23,064 nucleotides of DNA from DATENM01 sp045807765 (GTDB lineage: Bacteria; Acidobacteriota; Blastocatellia; UBA7656). Shown piece after piece: positions 11,312 through 18,764 of this stretch. Numbering within the stretch: position 1 is the stretch's first letter; the number at the start of each line of letters is the position of its first letter. The DNA is taken from positions 1-23,064 of the forward strand of contig JBJMGU010000038.1 in assembly GCA_045807765.1 (NCBI GenBank), written 5' to 3'. Under the pieces are notes generated by a model. The model saw only the letters and a list, made by a program, of their open reading frames with translations. It did no database searches and had not been told where the DNA came from. A program made the position numbers and the translations under genes.

Positions 11312-11629
11312 CAATTCTACTTATTAGCCAGCCCCGCCACCGGGCCAAAATAAATGACATTGGCATTTCGGTGTGGTCTTCTTAGCATAAAGGTTTAACG
11401 CGTGCCGCTCGCTTTGATGGACGTACTGGCGGGCTGGTCGCGATGGTTAGAAATTAAGATTGCCGCGCAAGGCCGCGCCCATTCAACCCCCGATCTGACC
11501 AGTCGGCTTTATGGCGGTCGGCATCGTGTTATGGCTTTACCGGGAAAGCTGACCGGTGCCACGAGACCATCATACAGGAGCGGTGACGGCTTTGAGTGAC
11601 TCATTGTTCAATATCCTTTCAGCAGGTGT
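11312..11629. other. Intergenic region without a convincing gene
   Basis: The 318 bp between the terminator and the end of the beta-barrel gene contain a partial copy of the dispersed repeat (11382-11408). A 65-codon frame at 11402-11599 starts with GTG inside that repeat, has no ribosome binding site and shows no recognisable protein features. Nothing else is evident. Confidence 0.6.
11382..11408 (+). repeat. Dispersed repeat, copy 2 (3' part)
   Basis: The 27-nt segment TTAGCATAAAG...GCGTGCCGC matches 12553-12579 at 24 of 27 positions. It covers the 3' half of the element, whereas the copy at 7723 covers the 5' half. Confidence 0.7.
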
Positions 11630-12259
11630 TTAGAATTTGAAGACGAAGCCAGCCTGATAGCGATAGTTGTGGAGCCAATCACTGGTTGACGAAGAAACAG
11701 AGCCAACGCCGCCGCCGCCGGTCAGTCTCGTGTTGACGTCTGTGTGGATGGTCAAGTAATCGAACTGCGCGGCGCGAATCGCGTAATGCTTGCCCAGGTT
11801 GATGTCGAGGCCGCCGCCGAAGGCCATAGCGAACTCCGTGTTGCTGGCACTAAATCCGCTCCCGCCTTTTTCGTCTCGCAGTTTCGAGTCTGCTACACCA
11901 AACAGACCATGCGCGAACAAGGTCACGGCCCTGGGGCGGTAAGAGAATCGCGGGCCGCCCATATAGGTATTGACCCGGGTGTCGAGCTCCGGGATGAGGA
12001 TAAGCGTTCCAGGCACCTGGATGGTCACTGGCCCGGAAGCGCCATGGTTGCTGGTAAATTCAAAAACTCCACCGAAGTACTTACTGAGATTCCCCTGGAT
12101 GCCGGCGCCATAGCCGTGCAGCGTTTCGTTATCGAGAACGTCAAGGTCGGCGACATAGAGCGAATAGCTTCCCCACACCTCGACATGCGGGTGGTTCTGA
12201 GCCCGTGCGGATACCGACACAACAAACAAAACGGTAACGAGCAACACGATTCGTTTCAT
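11630..12259 (-). CDS. Outer-membrane beta-barrel protein
   Basis: The protein has 209 aa. The ATG at 12259 is preceded by GGAG at 7-nt spacing. Residues 1-20 form a typical signal peptide (MKRIVLLVTVLFVVSVSARA, cleavage before QNHP). The mature part alternates polar and aromatic residues in the manner of an eight-stranded OmpA-like/OmpW-like barrel: VEVWGSYSLYVADL, GYGAGIQGNLSKYFGGVFEF, ITLFAHGLFGV-like strands and ALRAAQFDYL. The chain ends in a terminal phenylalanine (GFVFKF), the BAM recognition signal. It is likely a small, non-enzymatic surface barrel; no substrate can be inferred. It is transcribed away from the sulfatase gene. A 7-bp inverted repeat at 12291-12313 sits just upstream and may be an operator. 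Confidence 0.85.
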   Translation of the reverse strand: MKRIVLLVTVLFVVSVSARAQNHPHVEVWGSYSLYVADLDVLDNETLHGYGAGIQGNLSKYFGGVFEFTSNHGASGPVTIQVPGTLILIPELDTRVNTYMGGPRFSYRPRAVTLFAHGLFGVADSKLRDEKGGSGFSASNTEFAMAFGGGLDINLGKHYAIRAAQFDYLTIHTDVNTRLTGGGGVGSVSSSTSDWLHNYRYQAGFVFKF

Positions 12260-12290
12260 GCTGATTTCTCCATTGTGAGCGATCTTTTAC

Positions 12291-12313
12291 CGGTTGCATT
12301 GGCCAGGCAACCG
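12291..12313. promoter_or_regulatory. Inverted repeat upstream of beta-barrel gene, possible operator
   Basis: CGGTTGC (12291-12297) and GCAACCG (12307-12313) form a perfect 7-bp inverted repeat with a 9-bp spacer, 31 bp upstream of the beta-barrel start codon. The size and spacing suit a dimeric regulator, but nothing identifies which. Confidence 0.3.
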
Positions 12314-12447
12314 AATGCCAGGCGTCATTTGATTTGCGCGGCAGTAGGCACGCGAATGCCACGCGTGGACATTCAGATTTTAGGTTTGAAGCAGGCGGAT
12401 GAATACTGGCAAAACTAACAGGTCGAGAGAGAATGAAGCGACCGGAG

Positions 12448-12517
12448 GCTAGAGGTTAGGGACTAGCTCGGAGCTTTCTTGCTAGCCTCTAGCGTCTACC
12501 GTTGATCGTTGATCGTT
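12448..12517. repeat. Palindromic CTAGAGG repeat with adjoining GTTGATC tandem
   Basis: GCTAGAGGTTAG (12448-12459) pairs with CTAGCCTCTAGC (12482-12493) with a single G-T wobble, across a 22-nt spacer. Immediately downstream, GTTGATC is repeated twice in tandem and followed by GTT (12501-12517). It sits in the 366-bp divergent intergenic region between the beta-barrel and sulfatase genes; the remainder of that region holds the possible operator and the dispersed repeat. Confidence 0.7.
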
Positions 12518-12526
12518 TCTGAGATG

Positions 12527-12579
12527 AACTTGTGAAGCGTTTTGCCGCTCTGTTAGCTTAAACGTTTAACGCGCGCCGC
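12527..12579 (+). repeat. Dispersed repeat, copy 3 (most complete)
   Basis: This 53-nt element unites the segments seen separately at 7723-7754 and 11382-11408. It contains a perfect 12-bp palindrome TTAAACGTTTAA (12558-12569). It lies 46 bp before the sulfatase start. Confidence 0.7.
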
Positions 12580-12625
12580 CTTCTCCCATCATGCGCGGCG
12601 AGTCTCGAATATAAGAGGAGTATGG

Positions 12626-14938
12626 ATGTCGACCTCGAAACCTTCTGCCGCGCCGCAGGCCACCCCATCGCCTGCCGCCAGCGCGGCAAATCAATCGCTG
12701 CCGCTCGCAGGGCGACTGTTGCGCTACACGCTTGCCGGCGGCGTGGCGGCATTGCTGCTCGCAGGGCTTGAGTGGGCTGAGACCAGCGTTCGACTCACGC
12801 CGGTCTTCGCGTCGTTCAGCGAGCGCCTGATCTTCACCGCCTACTTCAGCATGAACCTCTTGAGCGGCGCGGGGCTGGGTCTCGCGGTCGGCGCGGCCTT
12901 CTGTATCGGCCTTGCTTTACAAGATAAGCTCGCAAGCTGGGTAGCGCGCGGCGCGGTCAGTTGGCTGCACCGCATCATTGCCGCGCTGGTCGTCTGCGGC
13001 GTGTTCGCCTTTGCGCTCAACCAGCAATGGTATGCGCACCGCTTCGCCATGTCCTTAATCCGCGAAGCCGAAAAGATCGAGCGCTTGAACGCTCTGCTGC
13101 TCAACCACGAACGCGCGACCTCGTACCTGATCCTGCTGGCTTTCGTCATCTTTGCCGCCATCCTCAGGTGGCTGGCGCATGCCGCGGCGCGCTTTCCATT
13201 CTGGCTCAGAGCCGTATACATCGCGGCGCTCGCCTTGTTTGTGGGCATCGCTTACATCGCCGACGTGCGCACCGAGCCGCTGCTTTACGAGCATTCATTT
13301 CATCAATTGATGTTCGTGCTGGCGACCGCCGCAGGGATGGCGCTGGTTGCCACGGCTTACTTAACCTCGCCGCGCTTGCAAAGTGTCTGGCCGAACCTGC
13401 GACCGATGACGCGGCGGCTGATGACGATCACCGGGCTGGTCATCTTTATCGGCGCGGTGCTGTTCACGTTCTTCTACTTTGACCGCAATCAAAACCTCAA
13501 GGTGCAAATCTTTTCGCGCACCGTGCAGGCGAAAAAACATTTTCAGTTGATTCAGTGGGCGGTGGACTTTGATCGCGACGGCTACTCGGCGATTCTCGGC
13601 GGCGGCGACTTGAACGACAGCCGCGCCGACATCAACCCCGGCCAGTTGGAAGTCGTCTCTGACGGCACCGACAACAACTGCATCGGCGGCGACCTGACGC
13701 GCAAAGAGCTTGAGCGATGGCGGCGCGAGCGCCAGTCACACTACGTTGCGCCGCAAGCCGGGGCGCGGCACTTGAATGTGATCTACGTCTTCATTGATGC
13801 GTTGCGACCCGACCGCCTCGGCGCTTACGGTCACACCCGCAACACCAGCCCGAACCTCGATAAACTGGCGGCGCGCGGCACGGTCTTCGAGAACGCTTAC
13901 ACGCCGGCGCCGAACACCTTTGAAGCGCTGCCGAAGTTCATGCAGTCGTCTTACTGGGACGCGCAGTTGCCGACCTGGACAGAGGTGCTGGCGCAGAACA
14001 ACTACAATGCGATTCTCTTTCCGCGCCGCGTGGTCACCATGCTGCGTCACGTGCGCGGCATGACGGTTGCGCCGCATTCGCCCGACGGCACCTTCGCCGG
14101 CTCGGTGGACACGGCAATTGAGCTTTTAAGCAAAGCGCCGACAGATCGCCCGTTCGCGGCTTATCTCTACGCCACAGACCCGCACCGCCCGTATCGCATT
14201 CACGAAGGCTTCGACTTTGGCAGTAATGACAACGAGCATTACGACAGCGAGATTGCTTACGACGATCACCAGCTCGGTCGCCTGTTCGACTGGATGGAGC
14301 AAGCGGGCCGCATGAAAGACACGATGGTGGTGATTATGGCCGACCACGGCGAATCGCTTGGCGAGCGCGGCGTTCACAAGCATTCGTCGCAGCTCTACAA
14401 CGAACAATCGCGCATCCCGATGATTATCTATGTGCCGGACGTCGCGCCGCGCCGCATAAGCGACTATGTCAGCTCGGTTGATCTGGGAGCGACGATCTTA
14501 AACGCCGTCGGGTTGGATTACCCGAAAGATTATGCCGGCGTCAGCCTGATGCCGTTGCTGCGCCGCGAAAGCTTCGTACACCCGCCCATCTACGCCGAGC
14601 AGACGACCGAAGAAGACTCGCCGTACCTGCCGCCGGAAAAGAATCTGGTGCCGAACGGCAAGAAGTACATGGTCATCACTCAGGACGGCTTCAAGCTGAT
14701 TTACAACCGCGACTACTACGCCTTCGAGCTGTTCGATTTGAAAAACGATCCGGGCGAAGTGCGCAACCTCTATAACACGCAGCCTGAGCGCGCCGCCGAG
14801 ATGCGCGACCTGCTCGGACGCTACATTGACGTAGTGCAGGCGAGCCGCCCTGCGGATGCCGACGAGACGCAATATCACTTTGGCCCGACCCGTGGCCGCG
14901 AAGAAGGCGACGCTGACGCGGTCGGGGAAGAGCATTAG
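12626..14938 (+). CDS. Membrane-anchored sulfatase/alkaline-phosphatase-superfamily protein with MopE-like motif
   Basis: The protein has 770 aa. The ATG at 12626 follows AGAGGAG by 5 nt. A low-complexity Ala/Pro/Ser leader (1-25) precedes six or seven TM spans (about 30-50, 66-98, 113-131, 165-185, 193-212, 228-246, 268-286). Residues 314-352 match the MopE-type metal-binding motif: DFDRDGY, GGGDLND, INPGQLE and DGTDNNC. From 384 to about 740 lies a sulfatase-fold domain with NVIYVFIDALRPD (metal ligand Asp391), TDPHRPY and the metal-binding ADHGESLGE (572-580). At the position of the formylglycine Cys/Ser the chain reads PNTFEAL, leaving Thr431 as candidate nucleophile, as in phosphotransferases such as lipoteichoic-acid synthase or phosphoethanolamine transferases. 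The catalytic domain should face the periplasm. It could be a sulfatase-like hydrolase or a transferase; the latter fits the membrane anchor and Thr better. Confidence 0.85.
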   Translation: MSTSKPSAAPQATPSPAASAANQSLPLAGRLLRYTLAGGVAALLLAGLEWAETSVRLTPVFASFSERLIFTAYFSMNLLSGAGLGLAVGAAFCIGLALQDKLASWVARGAVSWLHRIIAALVVCGVFAFALNQQWYAHRFAMSLIREAEKIERLNALLLNHERATSYLILLAFVIFAAILRWLAHAAARFPFWLRAVYIAALALFVGIAYIADVRTEPLLYEHSFHQLMFVLATAAGMALVATAYLTSPRLQSVWPNLRPMTRRLMTITGLVIFIGAVLFTFFYFDRNQNLKVQIFSRTVQAKKHFQLIQWAVDFDRDGYSAILGGGDLNDSRADINPGQLEVVSDGTDNNCIGGDLTRKELERWRRERQSHYVAPQAGARHLNVIYVFIDALRPDRLGAYGHTRNTSPNLDKLAARGTVFENAYTPAPNTFEALPKFMQSSYWDAQLPTWTEVLAQNNYNAILFPRRVVTMLRHVRGMTVAPHSPDGTFAGSVDTAIELLSKAPTDRPFAAYLYATDPHRPYRIHEGFDFGSNDNEHYDSEIAYDDHQLGRLFDWMEQAGRMKDTMVVIMADHGESLGERGVHKHSSQLYNEQSRIPMIIYVPDVAPRRISDYVSSVDLGATILNAVGLDYPKDYAGVSLMPLLRRESFVHPPIYAEQTTEEDSPYLPPEKNLVPNGKKYMVITQDGFKLIYNRDYYAFELFDLKNDPGEVRNLYNTQPERAAEMRDLLGRYIDVVQASRPADADETQYHFGPTRGREEGDADAVGEEH

Positions 14939-14947
14939 CGGCGTACC

Positions 14948-14976
14948 TCGACAGTCGAAACAAAGCGCCGTATGAT
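14948..14976 (+). promoter_or_regulatory. Sigma70-type promoter for the sco1-like gene
   Basis: TCGACA (14948-14953) and TATGAT (14971-14976) each match the -35 and -10 consensus at five of six positions with the ideal 17-bp spacing. They lie in the 70-bp gap before the Sco1 gene, whose AAGGTGG ribosome binding site is at 14994-15000. The gene is therefore probably transcribed on its own and not only by read-through from the sulfatase gene. Confidence 0.7.
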
Positions 14977-15008
14977 GGCAGCTCAATATGGCTAAGGTGG
15001 ATCAATAG

Positions 15009-15635
15009 ATGAGCACACGGTCAAGAAAGATAGGCAGGTCGTTGGCTGCGGCGCTGGCGGTTTTTATTATCGGCGCTGGCGTGCTGGTTATTCGTTGCGC
15101 CGCGCAAGCCAGCAGTTCTGCGACCGCGCAAGGCTCGCCGGCGCAGAATTACTTTACCGATGTCGAGCTGGTCAATCAGGACGGCAAACCCATGCGCCTG
15201 TACAGCGACCTGATGAAAGACCGTGTGGTCATCATCAACGCTTTCTTTACCACCTGTACCAGCATCTGCCCGCCCATGACCGCCAATCTAAGTAAGGTGC
15301 AGAGCTGGCTGGGCGACCGCCTCGGCAAAGAGGTGCAAATGCTTTCGATCAGCGTTGACCCGCTGACCGACACGCCGCCGCGTCTGAAAGACTACGCGCA
15401 GAAGTTCGGCGCACGGCCCGGCTGGTATTTCCTCTCGGGCAAAAAAGAGAATGTCGAATTCGCGCTGCGCAAGCTCGGGCAGTTCGTCGAAGAGAAAAAC
15501 GATCACACCAGCATCATCATCATCGGCAACCTGCGAACGGGGCTCTGGAAAAAAGCTTTCGGGCTGGCCAAGCCGGATGAGCTGATCAAAGTGGTCGAGA
15601 GCGTCGTAAACGATAAGCCGGCGGAATCAAAGTAA
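15009..15635 (+). CDS. SCO1/SenC family copper chaperone
   Basis: The protein has 208 aa. The ATG at 15009 is preceded by AAGGTGG at 8-nt spacing. An N-terminal hydrophobic segment (about 11-30) is either a signal peptide cut near AQA or an uncleaved anchor; the Cys30 context (VIRCAA) is not a good lipobox. The rest is a thioredoxin-like fold with the Sco copper site: Cys83 and Cys87 in CTSICPP and His166 in NDHTS. Family members deliver copper to the CuA centre of cytochrome c oxidase or act as periplasmic redox proteins. No oxidase genes are in the window, so the partner is unknown. The gene has its own promoter and converges on the TPR kinase. Confidence 0.93.
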   Translation: MSTRSRKIGRSLAAALAVFIIGAGVLVIRCAAQASSSATAQGSPAQNYFTDVELVNQDGKPMRLYSDLMKDRVVIINAFFTTCTSICPPMTANLSKVQSWLGDRLGKEVQMLSISVDPLTDTPPRLKDYAQKFGARPGWYFLSGKKENVEFALRKLGQFVEEKNDHTSIIIIGNLRTGLWKKAFGLAKPDELIKVVESVVNDKPAESK

Positions 15636-15686
15636 GACCTCAGGCTCAATCCCCTCTGCTCTCTATAGTGAATGCATTGAGACTTA

Positions 15687-15758
15687 GCCACAAAGTCACC
15701 AAGACACAAAGAAACACAAAGCACATGGTGATCCTTTGTGTCTTAGTGACTTTGTGGC
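15687..15758. repeat. 25-bp inverted repeat of the CACAAAG type between convergent genes
   Basis: The left arm (15687-15711, starting GCCACAAAGTCACC) and right arm (15734-15758) are reverse complements at 24 of 25 positions, with a 22-nt spacer. It is placed in the 184-bp gap between the converging sco1-like and kinase genes and can form a long hairpin in either transcript, so it may terminate both. Its architecture matches the element at 1152-1245 although the sequence differs. Confidence 0.8.
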
Positions 15759-15819
15759 GATTCCTCTGTTAAGCTCATCTGAAAACCGCTCTAAAGACTG
15801 TTCGCTAGCGTGTCTTGGC

Positions 15820-18636
15820 TTAATTGCCTCTGCCGGCGAGCGCGGCATCGCACTCGGCGAGCTTGCGGGTTAACTCATCAGGCTTGTCTGAGCTGTCGCC
15901 CTGCAAAAGATTGCGGCTGCGCAGGTCGTTGTAAATCGTCTGACTCTGGCTATAAGACGAGCGCGCCGCGCGCCAGTGCGCCGCCGACTTGCCACTTGCC
16001 GCCAGCCGCGCCTGTACGTCGCCCAGCACGAGATAGGCGTCAGCGAGCGCCGTCCGCGCTTCGACGTTCGCCGCATCTGCTGACGACAAGCCCTCAAGGA
16101 TCAGCCGCCCGCGCTCGATGCTGTCAATCGCCGCCGCCATCTCGTCGCCTGCCGCCTGCACCTTGCCGAGCTTAATCAAGCCGTCGGCCAGATAACTTTT
16201 CATCTCGGCGTTGTCCGGGTTCTCGCCGGAAATCTTTTCGAGGATCGCCAGCCCTTTATGATAATGATCGAGCGCCGCGCGGCGGTCGCCCGAGCGCGCC
16301 AGCAGCTCGGCGATATTGTCATAGCCGATGCCAAGATCGAATTGCGCATCCACATTGGCCGGGTCAACGGCGGCCAGAGCTTCGTCCGAGGCAAGCGTCT
16401 TACGCTGATAGCCGAGCGCTTCGGTGATGTTGCCCATTGCCGCCAGCGTGTCGGCGATTTTTTCATTGCTGGCGGCGACCGCGCGGCGGGCCGGGGCGCT
16501 GGTCGGGTCTTCGGCGGCCAGCGCCTCGCGAATCGCCAGTCCCTGGCGGTAATGCTCAAGCGCGCTTGCCGCGTCGCCGCCGGCCATCAGCATGTCTGCG
16601 ACCTTGTTGCGCATCAACGCCAGGTCGCCGCGCGCCCGCGCCGAAGGGTCATCTTCGACAGACTTTTCGGCCAGTTCAAGCGCCTGGCGGAAATGATCGA
16701 GCGCCGCGCCATTCTCGCCGGTCTGCGCCAGCACCTCCCCAACCTTCAAGTAACCAATCATCGCCGTGCGCCGCCACTCGCCATCGTCTGGGCGCGACGC
16801 GGCGATGGCCTGCGAGGTCGACAGCGCTTTGCGTTGATGTTCGAGCGCGCCCGTCGTCTCGCCGGTCGCCAGCAGCACATCACCGATGCGCTCGTAACTG
16901 ACCAGCAAATCTCTCCGCATCGGGATATCGTTCGGGTGATCTTTGACCAGTGCTTCGCTGATGGCCAGCGCCTTGCGATAACTGTCAAGCGCGCCCTGAG
17001 TGTCGCCGAGGTTCGATTCAAATGGGTAGCCCTGCACGTCGCCGACTTTTTGATAAGCCTTCGCCAGCTCGCGCTGTAACTGCGCATCGCCGGCGGCTTC
17101 GGTGGCGAGGCTGTCGAGATATTCGAGCGCCCGCGTCACCAGCAGCTCGCGCACGGGAGTCGAGCCCGGCAGCGGCTCGATGCGGTCGTGGATTTCGAAC
17201 ATGAACGAGTTGGCCAGCCGCCGAACATCGTTGAAGCGGCGCTCGGCGCGCGCCCGTTGACGATTGATGGCCAGCAGCCCGCCGCTCAGCATCAGCAGGA
17301 TCAACAGCGCCGCAACGACGCCGGCTTTGTGGCGCGAGATGAATTTGCCGGCGCGGTAAGTGAAGGTGTCTGTGCGCGCGATCACCGGCAAGCCGTCGAG
17401 GTGGCGTTGAATGTCGCTGGCGAACTGCTCGACCGAGGCGTAGCGCCGCTCAGGCTCCTTGCGCATGGCCATCAGCACGATGTTATCGAGGTCGCCGCGC
17501 AGCCGGCGGCTCAAGGCTTTCGAGCGCGGCGCGCGAGTTGGTAGTCGCGAGTTGCCTTGAGCGTCTGTGCTAACCGTTTCAGCTTGCATTTGAAACTCGG
17601 TCGCAACGGCTTCGCCGCGCGGCCAGTCGGCCACCGCTGTGCTCGGCCTGAGCGGCTCCTGTTCGCAGATGGCCCGGACAATATCTTGCGGCGAGCGGCT
17701 CTTGATTCGATAAGGACGCCGCCCGGTGAGCAACTGGTATAGCACGACGCCGAGCGAATAGATGTCTGTGGCGATGGTGATCTGCTCGCCGCGCGCCTGC
17801 TCGGGGCTGGCGTATTCCGGCGTCATCATGCCGTGGCCGGTCGCGCCCGTATCAATCAGGCCCTCGGTCTGCGTCGGGTCGAGCAGCTTGGCGATGCCGA
17901 AATCAACCAGCTTCGGCTCGCCGTCCGCGGTCACCAGAATGTTCGACGGCTTGATGTCGCGGTGAACGACGAGCTTTTGATGGGCGTAGTGAACCGCGGC
18001 GCAGACCTTGCGAAAGAGCTTCAGCCGTTCGGCAGTCGCGAGTTTACGCGCGTCGGCGTAGTCGGTGATGGGCTGGCCTTCGATGTACTCCATGACGAAG
18101 TAGGGCAAGCCGTCTTCGGTCGCGCCGCCGTCTAAGAGCCGCGCAATGTTCGGGTGATCGAGCGAGGCGAGAATCTGCCGCTCGTTGCGGAAGCGGCGAA
18201 CAATGAAGCTGCTGGCCATGCCGCGCCTGACCAGTTTGATGGCAACCTGCTTTTTGTACTGCGCGTCGGCGCGCTCGGCCAGAAAGACGGCGCCCATACC
18301 GCCTTCGCCGATTTTGCGAATGACTTGATAAGGGCCGATGTTGGAGAGCCGAAACAGCTCGGCCTGCTCGTCGCCGGACAAGCCGATGGTGGCGGCGTCA
18401 GCGAGCGCGCCGGTCGCCGCTTCAACGGTCGGCGCTTCGACCGTCGGTAAGTCTGTGCGAATCTCTGTAGGCTGCGAGGGAGCGAGCCGGGCTTCGATTT
18501 CGCGCCTGAGCGCCAGGTCGCCGGCGCATGCCTCGGCGACAAACGCGGCGCGCTCGCGCGGCGCGCGCCTGAGCGCCTCTCGGAGAATCGATTCAACCTG
18601 CTGCCGGCGATCAAGGTTCGATGGTCCACTGCTCAT
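15820..18636 (-). CDS. Transmembrane Ser/Thr protein kinase with C-terminal TPR repeats
   Basis: The protein has 938 aa from the ATG at 18636. The open frame extends 71 codons further, but that part overlaps the PfkB gene and lacks protein character. Residues about 1-60 resemble the acidobacterial kinase N-terminal region. The kinase domain (about 103-420) is complete: glycine loop GEGGMG (110-115), Lys134 (VAIKL), HRDIKPSN (225-232), DFG (245-247) and PEYASPEQARG, so it should be active. A proline/arginine-rich insert near residue 360-370 is encoded by a direct DNA repeat. A single TM helix lies around 437-455. From about 530 on there are repeated roughly 45-residue TPR units containing ALEHQRKAL- and ALDHYHKGL-type helices. 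The TM places the kinase inside and the TPR part probably outside the cytoplasm as a sensor or scaffold. Its substrates are unknown. Confidence 0.94.
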   Translation of the reverse strand: MSSGPSNLDRRQQVESILREALRRAPRERAAFVAEACAGDLALRREIEARLAPSQPTEIRTDLPTVEAPTVEAATGALADAATIGLSGDEQAELFRLSNIGPYQVIRKIGEGGMGAVFLAERADAQYKKQVAIKLVRRGMASSFIVRRFRNERQILASLDHPNIARLLDGGATEDGLPYFVMEYIEGQPITDYADARKLATAERLKLFRKVCAAVHYAHQKLVVHRDIKPSNILVTADGEPKLVDFGIAKLLDPTQTEGLIDTGATGHGMMTPEYASPEQARGEQITIATDIYSLGVVLYQLLTGRRPYRIKSRSPQDIVRAICEQEPLRPSTAVADWPRGEAVATEFQMQAETVSTDAQGNSRLPTRAPRSKALSRRLRGDLDNIVLMAMRKEPERRYASVEQFASDIQRHLDGLPVIARTDTFTYRAGKFISRHKAGVVAALLILLMLSGGLLAINRQRARAERRFNDVRRLANSFMFEIHDRIEPLPGSTPVRELLVTRALEYLDSLATEAAGDAQLQRELAKAYQKVGDVQGYPFESNLGDTQGALDSYRKALAISEALVKDHPNDIPMRRDLLVSYERIGDVLLATGETTGALEHQRKALSTSQAIAASRPDDGEWRRTAMIGYLKVGEVLAQTGENGAALDHFRQALELAEKSVEDDPSARARGDLALMRNKVADMLMAGGDAASALEHYRQGLAIREALAAEDPTSAPARRAVAASNEKIADTLAAMGNITEALGYQRKTLASDEALAAVDPANVDAQFDLGIGYDNIAELLARSGDRRAALDHYHKGLAILEKISGENPDNAEMKSYLADGLIKLGKVQAAGDEMAAAIDSIERGRLILEGLSSADAANVEARTALADAYLVLGDVQARLAASGKSAAHWRAARSSYSQSQTIYNDLRSRNLLQGDSSDKPDELTRKLAECDAALAGRGN

Positions 18637-18645
18637 ATGCTTAAA

Positions 18646-18651
18646 ACTATA
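18646..18651 (-). promoter_or_regulatory. -10 box just before the kinase start
   Basis: TATAGT on the minus strand lies only 9 nt before the kinase ATG at 18636, and no Shine-Dalgarno sequence is present. A weak TTGCTC about 18 bp further upstream could act as the -35. This suggests transcription starts at or very near the start codon. Confidence 0.35.
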
Positions 18652-18764
18652 CTGAGCCGGAAAACCTCTGAGCAAGATCAGCAACCATTCATCCACCACA
18701 CGGGAGTTGTTATCTGCGGCTAATCTGCGGCGCGCCTCGGGCGCGTACCGCTGAGCATGATGAT

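Noticed and set aside
11402..11599. 65-aa plus-strand frame
   Set aside because: It begins with GTG inside the repeat copy, lacks a ribosome binding site and has no recognisable features.
12527..12579. Integron attC site suggested by GTTTAAC and GTTAGC boxes
   Set aside because: The boxes do not meet the GTTRRRY consensus or the required order and pairing, and no integrase is in the window.
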